A stretch of 64,000 bases of DNA from Alphaproteobacteria bacterium (GCA_022826665.1 JAJDUK010000105.1:62001-126000), one strand, 5' to 3'; shown: positions 25,626-36,035, counted from the first letter of the stretch. Numbers and translations are program-made. Notes: generated from the sequence alone by a model not told the origin.

Positions 25626-28600
25626 ATGGCGGAGCGAGACAGGGCTTGCGGACGCGCGAGCGACGCGCCCGACTTAAACGACGAACGCGCGCCGGAAGTC
25701 TCCGGATCGAACGAACCAATAGCGATCGTCGGCATGGCGTGCCGGTTTCCCGGCGCCAACGGCATTTCCGCCTTCTGGCGTTTGCTTGAGGAGGGCGGGA
25801 ACGCCGTGCAGGAGGGCGTGCCGGGCTCCGGCATCGGGCGCATCGGCGCGCTCTTCCCCGACGATACGGGTCAGATCCAAGCCTGCCGCTTCGGCGCGTA
25901 TCTGGAAGAGCTCGAGCAGTTCGATGCCGCCTTTTTCCGTATTTCGCCGGTGGAAGCGCAACTGCTGGATCCCCAGCAACGGCTGATCCTGGAGACGAGC
26001 TGGCGGGCGCTCGAAGACGCGGGCATCGATCCCGAAGGGCTGAAGGATAGCCGCACCGGTGTCTATGCGGGGATCAGCAACAACGACTATCGGGGGCTGA
26101 TTCTGGCGGCCAGCGAGAACGCGGCGCCTGCCGAACCTGCTGCCAGTCTTTATGCGGTCACCGGCACCTCCCTCAACACGGCCATCGGCCGGGTTGCGTT
26201 CGCGCTCGGCCTCGGCGGGCCGGCGATGGCAGTGGACACCGCCTGCTCGTCCTCGCTGGTCGCAACGCATCAGGCCGTCTCTGGCCTGCAGCGGGGCGAC
26301 GCGGATCTCGCGCTCGCCGGCGGGGTGAACATCATTCTCTCGGGTCGGCTTCTGGAGTTTCGTGCCAACGCGGGGATGTTGGCGCCGGACGGCCAATGCA
26401 AGACCTTTGATGCCTCCGCCAACGGATATGTCAGGGGCGAAGGCTGCGGGATTCTGGTACTGAAGCGGCTCGCCGAGGCGGAGGCGGACGGTGACCGCAT
26501 CTGGGGGGTCATCCGGGGCACGGCACTGAACCAGGACGGCGCGAGCCAGGGTCTGACGGTTCCGAACGGGGCGGCGCAGGAACGGGTGATCCGGGCGGCG
26601 CTCAAGCGGGCTGGAGTCCGGTCATCGGATATCGACTATCTGGAGGCGCACGGGACCGGCACCGAGGTGGGCGACCCGATCGAGATCAATGCGACGGCGG
26701 CGGTCTACGGGCGCGGTCGGGACGCTGGCCGCCCGCTGCTGATCGGCTCGGTGAAAACCAACATCGGGCATCTGGAATCCGCGGCAGGGGTCGCGGGGCT
26801 GATCAAGACCGTGCTGGCGATGAATCGGCGGCTCATCCCCAAGCACCTCCATTTTCGCAACCCCAATCCGGAGATGGACTGGGAGCGGCTGCCATTGCAG
26901 GTGACGTCCGCCCCGACGTCGTGGCCCGCCCATGCAGACCGCGCGCCGCTGGCGGGTGTGAGCGGGTTCGGATGGTCCGGGACGAACGCCCACGTCGTGC
27001 TGGAGGGATATGCCGCGCCGGGCGGTGCCGCGACTGGCCTCGATGGGGGCGATTGGATTGCCAGCGCTCCGCGGCCGATCGCCGTTTCGCTGCCGGCGTC
27101 CGTCGTGCCTTCGCAATCGAAGGACGAGCTTACGCCGCGCGGTACGCGCCTGCTGCCGCTCTCCGGAAAGTCAGACGCGGCGCTTCGCGACATGGCAGGA
27201 CGCTATCTCGCGTGGCTCGACGAACGGGCGGACACGCCGTTGCTCGCCGACTTGGCGTGGACCGCCGCCACAGGCCGGAGCCACTTCGGCCACCGGGCAG
27301 GAGTGGTGTTCCAGGACGCGGAGTCACTGCGGGAGGGTTTGCGGACGATCGTCGAGACGGACGAGAGACCGGCATCGCGCAAGGCGGCGAAGGTCGCGTT
27401 TGCCTACACCGGACAGGCCAGCCAGTGGCCCGGCATGGGCGAGGCACTCTATGCGAGCGAGCCGGTGGTGCGCGCGGTGCTCGACCGCTGCGACCAGGTG
27501 CTCGCGGAGGACCGGGGCGGCGCCTCACTGCTGGACGTAATGTTCGGTAGGCCCGATGCGGCGGGCGAGCTGGACGACCCGCTGTGGAAGCAGCCCGCGA
27601 TCTATGCGCTGGAGTGCTCGCTCGCGGCTCTCTGGGAGAGAATCGGCATCCGGCCGGATGTGGTGCTCGGGCACAGCCTTGGGGAGATCGCGGCGGCGCA
27701 TACCGCCGGCGTCTTCAGCCTGGAGGAAGGCCTGCGCTTCGCAGCGGCCCGCGGGAGCCTGATCGGGGCGCTTCCCGGCGAAGGCGCGATGGCGGCTGTG
27801 TTCGCGCCGCCCTCCCGCGTGGCCGACGCCGTGGGAGAGCTGAACGCCGCCTCCGGCGGGCCGGGCCTGAGCGTCGCCGCGGACAACGGCGCCCACCAGG
27901 TGGTGAGCGGCCCGAAAGTTGATGTGGAGGCATTGCTCGCGCGCTTCGAGGCAGACGTGGTTCGCGTCGCACGGCTGCGCAGGAGCCCAGCCTACCACAG
28001 CGCCATGATCGAGCCGGCGCTGGGCGATCTGGAGGCCGAAATCTCGACGATCGCATTCCAGCCGCCGTCGCTCCCCTTCGTCAGCAACCTGACCGGCCGG
28101 GCGCTGGACGCGGGCGAGGCGCCGGACGCGGCGTACTGGCGGCGCCAGGCGCGCGAGCCGGTGGCTTTCCGCGCCTGCATCGAGACGCTGGCGGAGCTCG
28201 GCGTGGATGCCGTCATCGAGATCGGCCCCCATGCCGTGCTGGGGCCGATGACGACCATGGCGTGGCCGGAGACTGCCGGGACCGCACCGGCGGTTCTCTC
28301 GAGCTTGCAGCGTCCGTCAAAGGACGAGCCACAGCCGGCGTCGGGTTCCGGCGGCGGCTTCGTGGAGGCGGTTGCCGGCGCCTACGAGGCGGGGCTTCCG
28401 CTCCGCTTCGAAGGACTCTTCGCCGGTGAGTCGCGGAGCAAGATCGCGCTGCCGGGCTATCCGTTCCAGCGCGAGCGTTATTGGGTCGAGGCGCCCAAGC
28501 GGCGGCGGCAGTCAAGCGACCACCCGTTGCTCGGCAGCCGCCACGAGTCCGCGAGCGGGGAGGTCGCCTTCGACACGGAGGTCTTCCCCTCCGATCCGGC

Positions 28601-31600
28601 GTGGCTCGCCGACCATCGCGTCTTCGGCCGGCTGATCGCGCCGGGCGCGCTCTACGGCGCCATGGCAGCGTCGGCCACCCTCGCCGAGGGCAGCGACGCG
28701 GTGGTCGTCGAGGACTTCCAGATGCAGAGCGCGCTGGTCTTACCCGACGGGGATGCCGAGGACGGCACCGGCGACGCGGGCCGGCGTGTTCAGGTGCTGC
28801 TCGACGACGCCGAGGACGAGGCGGCTCGCCGGGTCCGCATCCTCAGCCGCGGCGACGCTGAGGACGGGTGGACGCAGCACGCGGAGGGTCGTATTTCGGC
28901 AAGCTCAGCTGGGCAGTCGCAAGCAGCCCCGCCGCTCGATATCGAGGGGCTGAAGGCCGCCCTCACGCCGGTGGACCTCGCGGCCTACTACCGCGCCAAG
29001 GCCGCGGTCGGGATCGATCTCGGCCCCTCCTTCCGCACGGTCGAGGGGCTATGGGCACGGCCGGGTGAGGCCGTCGCCGAGGTGGCGCTTCCGGCCGGTG
29101 TGGAGCGAAACCCGTTCGACGTGCACCCGCTCGTGCTCGACGGCTGCTTCCAAGTCTTCGGCGCGGCGCGCAACCCCGACGGTGGCGAGGAAGGGATCAC
29201 ATATCTGCCCTTCGCGTGGGAGCGGCTGTGGCTGGCTGGCGGCTTGCCGGAGCGCCTGTTCTGTCACGTGACTGTGAAGGAAGGCCGGCCTGGCGAGGAG
29301 GCGGACGCTGAGAGCGGCGGAGTGCCGGAGGTTCATGCCGCCGACCTTCGCCTCTACGACCAAGACGGGGCGCTGATCGGGGAGCTGACCGGCTTTACCG
29401 TGAAGCGGGCAACGCGGGCGGCGCTGCTCGAAGGCGTGGAAGGGATCGACGAGCTTCTCTACGAAGTCGTATGGCGCGACTGCGCCTTGCCGCCCGGCAT
29501 GCTGCCGGCGGACTTCCTGCCGAGGCCGTCGGCCGCGGCGTCCCGCTCGCAGCCCTTCTCCCGGTATCTGACCGATGAGGGAGTCGAGGTCGCGGACGAG
29601 ACCGACCTCCAAGGGGAAATGGGGCGGGCGTCGTGGTGCTATGCGCTCTCGGCGCTGGAAGCGCTCGGGTGGGAACGCACGGCAAGCGCGGTCGTAAAAC
29701 CGGAGGAGTTGCGCGAGCGCCTCGAGGTCCTGCCCGAGCACGCGCATCTGCTCCGCCGGATGCTCGAGATCCTGGCTCGTTCGGGCGTGTTGCAGGCGAA
29801 GGACGAAGGTTTTGTCGTAACGGTTGGAGCCGACGATCCGTTGCCGGACGAAATGCCGCGCGATTCCGAGGCGTTTCTGGCCGAGGTGACGGCGCGCTTC
29901 CCGCACGCGGCGAACGAGATCGGGCTGTTTCGGCGTTGCGCCGGTGCCCTGCCCGAGGTGTTGCGCGGCGATGAGGACCCGCTGTCGCTGCTGTTCGGCG
30001 ATGCAGAGCCGACGGCCGGCGATCTGTATCGGCTGGCGCCGGTCTGGCGGGCGGCGAACCGGATGATTGGCGAGGTGGTTCGCACGCTCGTGGACGACGT
30101 GCCGGACGGTCGACGGTTGCGCGTGCTCGAGGTGGGTGCCGGCATCGGCTCAGCGACCGAAACCATCCTGCCCGAGCTTCCGGCCGGACGGTTCGACCTC
30201 ATGTATACCGACATCTCCGCGGGCTTCTTTGCGGAGGCGGAGTCGCGCTTCGGCGGCGCCGAGGCGTCGATCGACTACCGGGTGCTGGATATCGAGAAGG
30301 ACCCGGTGGAGCAGGGCTTCGAGCCCCACGCATACGACATGGTCATCGCGGCCAACGTGCTGCACGCCACGAGCCATCTGGACGAGACGCTTGCCCACTG
30401 CCGGGCGCTCCTGGCGCCGTCGGGGTTGCTGGTGGCGCTGGAGAACCAGCGCGGCCGGGGCTGGATGGACCTGATCTTCGGCCAGCTGGACGGATGGTGG
30501 CGCTTCGCCGATCGCTACCGCCCGAACCACGCCCTCGCCGGACCCGACGTGTGGCGTCAGGCGCTGGCCGATGCAGGGTTCACGGAAGCCGAAGTTCTCG
30601 GCGTGGACCGGTCGGAGGCGGCCGGCCTGCCGGATCGAGGGGTGATCGTGGCGCAGGGCCCGGCGGAGATCGACCTGCCGGAAGGCGCCTGGATTCTGGC
30701 TGCCGACCGGGGTGGCGTGGCGGCGTCGCTGGCGGCGCAACTCGCGGCACAGAACCAGCGGGTGGTGCTAGCAGGCGGCGATCCGGAGGGCACGGGCGCG
30801 GTGGCGGAGCGCGACGCCGGGATCGTCGCAGTATCAGTCGAGATGGAGCGCCGCGAGTCCTGGCGATCGCTCGTCGAGGGCCTGCCCCCGGACGTGCCTT
30901 TGGCCGGGGCGGTGCACCTCGTCGCGCAGGACGGCCACGGAGCGGACGCGACGACCACAGACCTGGCGGCGGACGCGAAACGCGCGACGGCAAGCGCGCT
31001 CGCACTCGTGCAGGGCATCGCGGACGCGGACGCCGTGCCCGAGAAGGGCCTCTGGTTCGTCACCCGGGGTGCGCAGGTGCTGGAGCGGGAGCGAACCGGG
31101 CAGTTGGCCGGCGCCTCCCTTTGGGGCCTAGGCAAGGTGGTGGTGCGGGAGGCGCCCCAACTGCAATCCCGGATGCTCGATCTCGACCCCGAGGCAGCGG
31201 AGCCGCAGGCCATCCTCGCGGATGAGTTGCTGTTCCCGGATTCGGAGAACCACGTCGCGCACCGCCAGGGGCGCCGCCAGGTGGCCCGTCTGGTGCGGAC
31301 GGGTTCCGGCGCGGAGCGTCTTGCCCTGCCGGAGGAGGCGGACTGGGTGCTGGCACCGGACGAGGGAGGGGCGATCGAGACACTGCGGGTGCAGCCGCTG
31401 GCGGCGCGTGCCCTGGAACCGAAGGAGGTGCGCGTCGCGGTCGAAGCCTGCGGGCTCAACTTCCTCGATGTGTTCCGGGCCATGGGCCTGGTCGAGGAGG
31501 GGCTGCTCGGCGAGGAATTCTGTGGCCGGATTGTCGAAACCGGTTCGGACGTAACCTCCGTCACGGTGGGCGACCGCGTGGCCGGCTTCGCGTTCGGCAC

Positions 31601-34600
31601 CTTCGGGCCGGAGGCGGTGACGCGGGAGGAACTGGTCGCGCTTGCGCCACCGGACGTGTCGGCGACGGCGCTCGCCACCATCCCCTCGGTGTTCGTGACA
31701 TGCGCGCTGTCATACGAGCTTGCCGGGCTGAAGGCCGGGGACCGCGTGTTGATTCACGCCGGCGCGGGCGGAGTCGGCCTTGCGGCCATCCAGCTCGCGC
31801 AAGCTGCGGGCGCGGAGGTGTTCGCCACGGCGAGCGCGCCAAAGCAGGCTTACCTCCGCTCGCTCGGCGTCGACCACGTGTTCGACAGCCGCTCGACCGC
31901 GTTCGGCCAGGACATCCTCGACGCGACAGAAGGCGCCGGGGTCGACGTCGTGCTGAACAGCCTGACGGGCGAGGGCTTCATCGAAGCGAGCCTCGCCTGC
32001 CTCGCGCAGGGCGGCCGCTTCGTGGAGCTCGCCAGGCGGGATATCCTGAGCGAAGACGAGATGGCGGCACTGCGGCCGGATGTCGCCTATTCGATCCTCG
32101 ATCTCTACACCCTGAAACAGCAGGATCCCGCGCGTCCCGGTGCGGCCCTGAAAGAGGTGCTGGCGCGCATCGCTACGGGCGAGCTTGCGGCGCTCAGGCA
32201 CACTAGATGGCCGCTGGCCGAGACGAGCGCCGCGATGGGCTACATGCGCGCGGCGCGGCACATCGGCAAGATCGTGCTGACGACGTCTCCCCTCGGGGCG
32301 GGGCGGCTGCGGCAGGACCGGACCTACCTGGTGACCGGTGGCCTCGGGGGCATCGGCTGTGCGCTTGCCGAGTGGCTTGCCGAGCGCGGCGCGGGCACGG
32401 TCGTGCTGAACGGCCGGCGGGTACCGGACGCGGCTGCCGAAGAGGCGATCGAGGCGCTGCGCGACCGCGGGTTCAGCGTGGAGGTCGAGCTTGCGGACGT
32501 GACGGATCCGGCCGCGCTGGATGCCATGCTTGCACAGATGGATCGGGAGCTTCCGCCGCTCGCCGGGGTGATCCACAGCGTCGGCGTGCTGGCCGACGCC
32601 GCGCTCGGAAACCAGAGCTGGGAGAGCTTCGAGACCGTGCTTTGGCCGAAGATGCTCGGCGCATGGCACCTCCATCGCGCAACCGCCGATCGCGACCTCG
32701 ACCTCTTCGTCATCTTCTCGAGCGTGGCCGGCATCCTGGGCAATCCGGGCCAGGCCAATCACGCGGCGGCCAACGCGTTCCTCGATCAGCTCGCCGCCCA
32801 CCGGCGCGCCCTGGGGCTACCGGGGCAGGCCATCGCCTGGGGTGCGTGGTCGGGGCTCGGTGAGGCGGAAGAGCAGCGCGAGCGGATCGCTCAGCGGCGG
32901 GAGGCATCAGGAACGGGCTGGTTCACGCCGGAGCAGGGCTTCAAGGCGCTCGACCGTCTGCTGCGGCAGGACGCCGCTGCCGCTGCCGTGCTGACGGCGG
33001 ACTGGGCGGCGTTCGGCGAGGCCCTTGAGAGCCGCCCACCCCTGTTCGAGGATCTGCTCTCTGACGCGTCCGCGGACGACGAAGCCGCGGCCTCGTCGGA
33101 AGACCTGCTTGCACAGCTCGCCGCGACGCCCGCGGCGGGGCGCGAGGAGCTCTTGGTGTCCTTCCTGCAACAGGAGGTGCAGGCGGTGCTGCGGCTGCCG
33201 TCGGCGCCGGCGCCGACGGTCGGTTTCTTCGACCTCGGCATGGACTCGCTGATGGCGGTCGAGCTGCGGAACCGCCTGAACCGGGCGTTCTCCGGCGCTT
33301 ACGCTGCGCCTAACACGCTGGTGTTCGATTATCCGAATATTTCCGTTCTCGCTGGTCATCTGGTGGGTGAGCTTGGCGACGAGATCGCGGCCCCAGCCCC
33401 CGAGGCGACGACCGAACCGAGCCGGCAGGCGCCGGTGCAGCGCGAGGACGACGGCATCGCCATCGTGGGGATGGCCTGCCGCTTCCCCGGTGCGGCGGAC
33501 CTGGGATCCTTTTGGCGTCAACTCGAAGCGGGTCACGACGCGGTGACGGACGGGCGTCAGGATGGCGGGACCTGGACCGGTGTTGCTGGCGACCCGGCAG
33601 CCGACGACAGTCCCTGGAGGCAAGGCGGCTTCGTCGACGGGATCGACCGCTTCGACGCGCGCTTCTTCGGCATGACGCCGATCGGCGCACGCATGATGGA
33701 CCCGCAGCAGCGACTGCTTCTGGAAACCACCTGGCAGGCGCTCGAAGATGCGGGGATCGATCCGGACGGCCTGCGGGGCAGCCGCACCGGGGTCTACGCC
33801 GGGGTCTCCACCAGCGAGTACCGCGACCTGATGATGTTGGCCGGCAACGAGAACCTCAGCTATCTCGGTACCGCCAGCAGCACCGCAGTCGGAGGCGTCG
33901 CGTTCAAGCTGGGTCTCACGGGGCCGACAAATCCGGTGATGCTCAACTGCGCGGCGTCGCTGGTCACGGTGCAGCAGGCGGTCGCGGGCCTGCGGCAGGG
34001 CGAGGTGGACATGGCGCTGGTGGGCGGCGTGAGCGCCGTGCTTTCGCCCGGCCTGACCGTCGAGATGGCAGCGCTGGGAATGCTGTCACGGCACGGTCGT
34101 TGCAGGACCTTCGATGCCGCGGCGGATGGTTTCGTGCGGAGCGAGGGCTGCGGCATGGTCGTCCTAAAGCGGCTCGCCGAGGCGGAGGCCGACGGCGACC
34201 GAATTTGGGCGGTGATCCGCGGGGCGGCGGTCAACCAAAACGGGGCGAGCGCGGGACCGACAGTGCCGAACGGCCCGGCGCAGGAGCGGGTGATCGAGGA
34301 AGCGCTCTCGCAGGCGGGGGTCTTGCCGTCGGACGTCGACTATCTGGAGGCGCACGGGGCGGGTTCGGCGCTAGGCGATCCCATCGAGGTGAACGCGGCG
34401 GCGGCGGTCTATGGCCGGGAGCGGAGCCCTGACCGTCCGCTGCTGATCGGCTCGGTCAAGACCAACATCGGCCATCTGGAATCGGCGGCGGGCGTCGCCG
34501 GCCTGATCAAGGTCGTGCTGGCGATGCGGCACGGAACAATCCCGAAGAACCTGCACTTCCGGGACCCCAATCCGCACCTGGAGTGGGACCGACTGCCGGT

Positions 34601-35993
34601 GCTGGTGGTGTCGGAGACGGCGGACTGGCCGCATGCGCCCGGCCGGCCACCAAGGGCAGGCGTCAGTGCATTCGGGATTTCGGGCGTGAACGCGCACGTC
34701 GTGCTGGAGGGGTACGGGCCGACGAATGGCGCATCGGCCGGGACCGATGGCAATAGTTCCCATGCGGGCGCACCGCAGCGCGTCGCGGCGACATTGCCCG
34801 CGCCTGCCGCGAGTTTGCCGCCGTCCGAGGAAGCCTTCTCCGCGCGCAACACGCGGTTGCTGCCGCTCTCGGCCAAGTCTGGCGAAGCGCTCCGGGTGCT
34901 GGCGGGGCGATATCTCGCGTGGCTCGACGAGCACGCCGACGAGTTGGCTTCGGAGGGTGCCGCGTCTGACACCCTGCTCTCAGACATGGCGTGGACGGCC
35001 GCCGTCGGCCGCAGCCACTTCGGCCATCGGGCGGGCGTGGTGTTCCAGGACGCGGAATCGCTGCGACGGAGCCTCACCGCACAGGCGAATGCCGACGAGG
35101 GACTTGGTCCGAAGACGGCGACGAAGGTGGCATTCGCCTACACCGGCGAGACCGACGAGTGGGTCAGCATGGGGGGGGCGCTCTACGCGCGCGAGCCCGT
35201 GGTGCGCGCCGTGCTCAACCGTTGCGACGCCGTGCTTGGGGAGGATCGGGGGGTCTCGCTGCTCGATGCGATGTTCGGCGGTCCCGGCGCCGAGGGGGGG
35301 CTGAGCGATCCAGAGTGGGCGCGGCCCGCAACCTACGCTCTGGCGTGCGCGCTCAACGCACTGTGGGCGAGCGTCGGCATCCAGCCGAGCGTGGTGGCTG
35401 GGCAGGGCGCAGGCGAGATCGCGGCGGCACAGGCCGCCGGCGTGTTCAGTCTGGGGGACGGCTTGCGGCTAGCTGCGGCCGGGAGCGAAATTGAGGCGGC
35501 GCCGGAAGGCGTCGCACTGGCCGCACCGTCGGTTGGTCTGGTGAGCGGCCTCACCGGCCGCGTGATGGATCCGGATCAAGCACTGGATGGGGCGTACTGG
35601 CACCGCCAGGCGGCAGGCGCTCCACTCGCAATCGACGGCTGCGCCGAGACCCTGGCCGCTCTCGGCGTCGACGTCGTCATCGAGATCGGACGGGACTCCG
35701 TGCTGGCGCCGCTGTTGGCAGAGGCTTGGCCGAAGACAGAGGAGAACGCAGCGGCGCCAATGCTGTTGTCGAGCCAGCGAGAGTCGTCGGGTAGCGAAGA
35801 GACGGCGGCAGGACATGCCGACGGTGCCTTCGTGGAGGCGGTCGCCCAGGCCTACGAGGCGGGGCTCGGCGTGTCCTTCGCGGGGCTCTTCTCGGGCGAG
35901 ACACGGCGTCGTATCTCGCTGCCGGGCTATCCCTTCCAGCGCCGGCGCTACTGGCTATCGAAGCCTGGGGGGCACACCACCGTTTCGGATTGA
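25626..35993 (+). CDS. type I polyketide synthase KS-AT-DH-CMeT-ER-KR-ACP-KS-AT(degenerate)
   Basis: A 3455-residue modular PKS. Module 1: KS (about 29-460; Cys207 in DTACSSS, His342, His382), AT (592-875; Ser684 in GHSLGE, His791 in PAYHSAM), DH (966-1265; His997 in HRVFGRLIAP, Asp1172 in LDGCFQ), C-methyltransferase (about 1400-1680; VLEVGAGIGSATE), ER (1905-2220; GAGGVGLAAIQLA), KR (2233-2415; VTGGLGGIG) and ACP (2505-2580; Ser2541 in LGMDSL). The KR tyrosine position reads histidine (His2379, NHAAAN). Module 2: KS (about 2609-3030; Cys2775 in MLNCAAS, His2910, His2950), then an AT whose GHSLGE is GQGAGE (Gly3261) and which lacks about 90 residues including the histidine. No second ACP or thioesterase is encoded in cis. 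It should make a methylated, largely reduced acyl chain. Confidence 0.95.
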   Translation: MAERDRACGRASDAPDLNDERAPEVSGSNEPIAIVGMACRFPGANGISAFWRLLEEGGNAVQEGVPGSGIGRIGALFPDDTGQIQACRFGAYLEELEQFDAAFFRISPVEAQLLDPQQRLILETSWRALEDAGIDPEGLKDSRTGVYAGISNNDYRGLILAASENAAPAEPAASLYAVTGTSLNTAIGRVAFALGLGGPAMAVDTACSSSLVATHQAVSGLQRGDADLALAGGVNIILSGRLLEFRANAGMLAPDGQCKTFDASANGYVRGEGCGILVLKRLAEAEADGDRIWGVIRGTALNQDGASQGLTVPNGAAQERVIRAALKRAGVRSSDIDYLEAHGTGTEVGDPIEINATAAVYGRGRDAGRPLLIGSVKTNIGHLESAAGVAGLIKTVLAMNRRLIPKHLHFRNPNPEMDWERLPLQVTSAPTSWPAHADRAPLAGVSGFGWSGTNAHVVLEGYAAPGGAATGLDGGDWIASAPRPIAVSLPASVVPSQSKDELTPRGTRLLPLSGKSDAALRDMAGRYLAWLDERADTPLLADLAWTAATGRSHFGHRAGVVFQDAESLREGLRTIVETDERPASRKAAKVAFAYTGQASQWPGMGEALYASEPVVRAVLDRCDQVLAEDRGGASLLDVMFGRPDAAGELDDPLWKQPAIYALECSLAALWERIGIRPDVVLGHSLGEIAAAHTAGVFSLEEGLRFAAARGSLIGALPGEGAMAAVFAPPSRVADAVGELNAASGGPGLSVAADNGAHQVVSGPKVDVEALLARFEADVVRVARLRRSPAYHSAMIEPALGDLEAEISTIAFQPPSLPFVSNLTGRALDAGEAPDAAYWRRQAREPVAFRACIETLAELGVDAVIEIGPHAVLGPMTTMAWPETAGTAPAVLSSLQRPSKDEPQPASGSGGGFVEAVAGAYEAGLPLRFEGLFAGESRSKIALPGYPFQRERYWVEAPKRRRQSSDHPLLGSRHESASGEVAFDTEVFPSDPAWLADHRVFGRLIAPGALYGAMAASATLAEGSDAVVVEDFQMQSALVLPDGDAEDGTGDAGRRVQVLLDDAEDEAARRVRILSRGDAEDGWTQHAEGRISASSAGQSQAAPPLDIEGLKAALTPVDLAAYYRAKAAVGIDLGPSFRTVEGLWARPGEAVAEVALPAGVERNPFDVHPLVLDGCFQVFGAARNPDGGEEGITYLPFAWERLWLAGGLPERLFCHVTVKEGRPGEEADAESGGVPEVHAADLRLYDQDGALIGELTGFTVKRATRAALLEGVEGIDELLYEVVWRDCALPPGMLPADFLPRPSAAASRSQPFSRYLTDEGVEVADETDLQGEMGRASWCYALSALEALGWERTASAVVKPEELRERLEVLPEHAHLLRRMLEILARSGVLQAKDEGFVVTVGADDPLPDEMPRDSEAFLAEVTARFPHAANEIGLFRRCAGALPEVLRGDEDPLSLLFGDAEPTAGDLYRLAPVWRAANRMIGEVVRTLVDDVPDGRRLRVLEVGAGIGSATETILPELPAGRFDLMYTDISAGFFAEAESRFGGAEASIDYRVLDIEKDPVEQGFEPHAYDMVIAANVLHATSHLDETLAHCRALLAPSGLLVALENQRGRGWMDLIFGQLDGWWRFADRYRPNHALAGPDVWRQALADAGFTEAEVLGVDRSEAAGLPDRGVIVAQGPAEIDLPEGAWILAADRGGVAASLAAQLAAQNQRVVLAGGDPEGTGAVAERDAGIVAVSVEMERRESWRSLVEGLPPDVPLAGAVHLVAQDGHGADATTTDLAADAKRATASALALVQGIADADAVPEKGLWFVTRGAQVLERERTGQLAGASLWGLGKVVVREAPQLQSRMLDLDPEAAEPQAILADELLFPDSENHVAHRQGRRQVARLVRTGSGAERLALPEEADWVLAPDEGGAIETLRVQPLAARALEPKEVRVAVEACGLNFLDVFRAMGLVEEGLLGEEFCGRIVETGSDVTSVTVGDRVAGFAFGTFGPEAVTREELVALAPPDVSATALATIPSVFVTCALSYELAGLKAGDRVLIHAGAGGVGLAAIQLAQAAGAEVFATASAPKQAYLRSLGVDHVFDSRSTAFGQDILDATEGAGVDVVLNSLTGEGFIEASLACLAQGGRFVELARRDILSEDEMAALRPDVAYSILDLYTLKQQDPARPGAALKEVLARIATGELAALRHTRWPLAETSAAMGYMRAARHIGKIVLTTSPLGAGRLRQDRTYLVTGGLGGIGCALAEWLAERGAGTVVLNGRRVPDAAAEEAIEALRDRGFSVEVELADVTDPAALDAMLAQMDRELPPLAGVIHSVGVLADAALGNQSWESFETVLWPKMLGAWHLHRATADRDLDLFVIFSSVAGILGNPGQANHAAANAFLDQLAAHRRALGLPGQAIAWGAWSGLGEAEEQRERIAQRREASGTGWFTPEQGFKALDRLLRQDAAAAAVLTADWAAFGEALESRPPLFEDLLSDASADDEAAASSEDLLAQLAATPAAGREELLVSFLQQEVQAVLRLPSAPAPTVGFFDLGMDSLMAVELRNRLNRAFSGAYAAPNTLVFDYPNISVLAGHLVGELGDEIAAPAPEATTEPSRQAPVQREDDGIAIVGMACRFPGAADLGSFWRQLEAGHDAVTDGRQDGGTWTGVAGDPAADDSPWRQGGFVDGIDRFDARFFGMTPIGARMMDPQQRLLLETTWQALEDAGIDPDGLRGSRTGVYAGVSTSEYRDLMMLAGNENLSYLGTASSTAVGGVAFKLGLTGPTNPVMLNCAASLVTVQQAVAGLRQGEVDMALVGGVSAVLSPGLTVEMAALGMLSRHGRCRTFDAAADGFVRSEGCGMVVLKRLAEAEADGDRIWAVIRGAAVNQNGASAGPTVPNGPAQERVIEEALSQAGVLPSDVDYLEAHGAGSALGDPIEVNAAAAVYGRERSPDRPLLIGSVKTNIGHLESAAGVAGLIKVVLAMRHGTIPKNLHFRDPNPHLEWDRLPVLVVSETADWPHAPGRPPRAGVSAFGISGVNAHVVLEGYGPTNGASAGTDGNSSHAGAPQRVAATLPAPAASLPPSEEAFSARNTRLLPLSAKSGEALRVLAGRYLAWLDEHADELASEGAASDTLLSDMAWTAAVGRSHFGHRAGVVFQDAESLRRSLTAQANADEGLGPKTATKVAFAYTGETDEWVSMGGALYAREPVVRAVLNRCDAVLGEDRGVSLLDAMFGGPGAEGGLSDPEWARPATYALACALNALWASVGIQPSVVAGQGAGEIAAAQAAGVFSLGDGLRLAAAGSEIEAAPEGVALAAPSVGLVSGLTGRVMDPDQALDGAYWHRQAAGAPLAIDGCAETLAALGVDVVIEIGRDSVLAPLLAEAWPKTEENAAAPMLLSSQRESSGSEETAAGHADGAFVEAVAQAYEAGLGVSFAGLFSGETRRRISLPGYPFQRRRYWLSKPGGHTTVSD

Positions 35994-36035
35994 GCGCGCG
36001 AACGTGCACTGGCCAGGGCGCCGGTCACACGTGCG

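Noticed and set aside
33900-33990. KS2 motif change as a simple frameshift or sequencing artefact
   Set aside because: Flanking residues stay aligned on both sides, the cysteine is kept and the frame is open for 8 kb around it.
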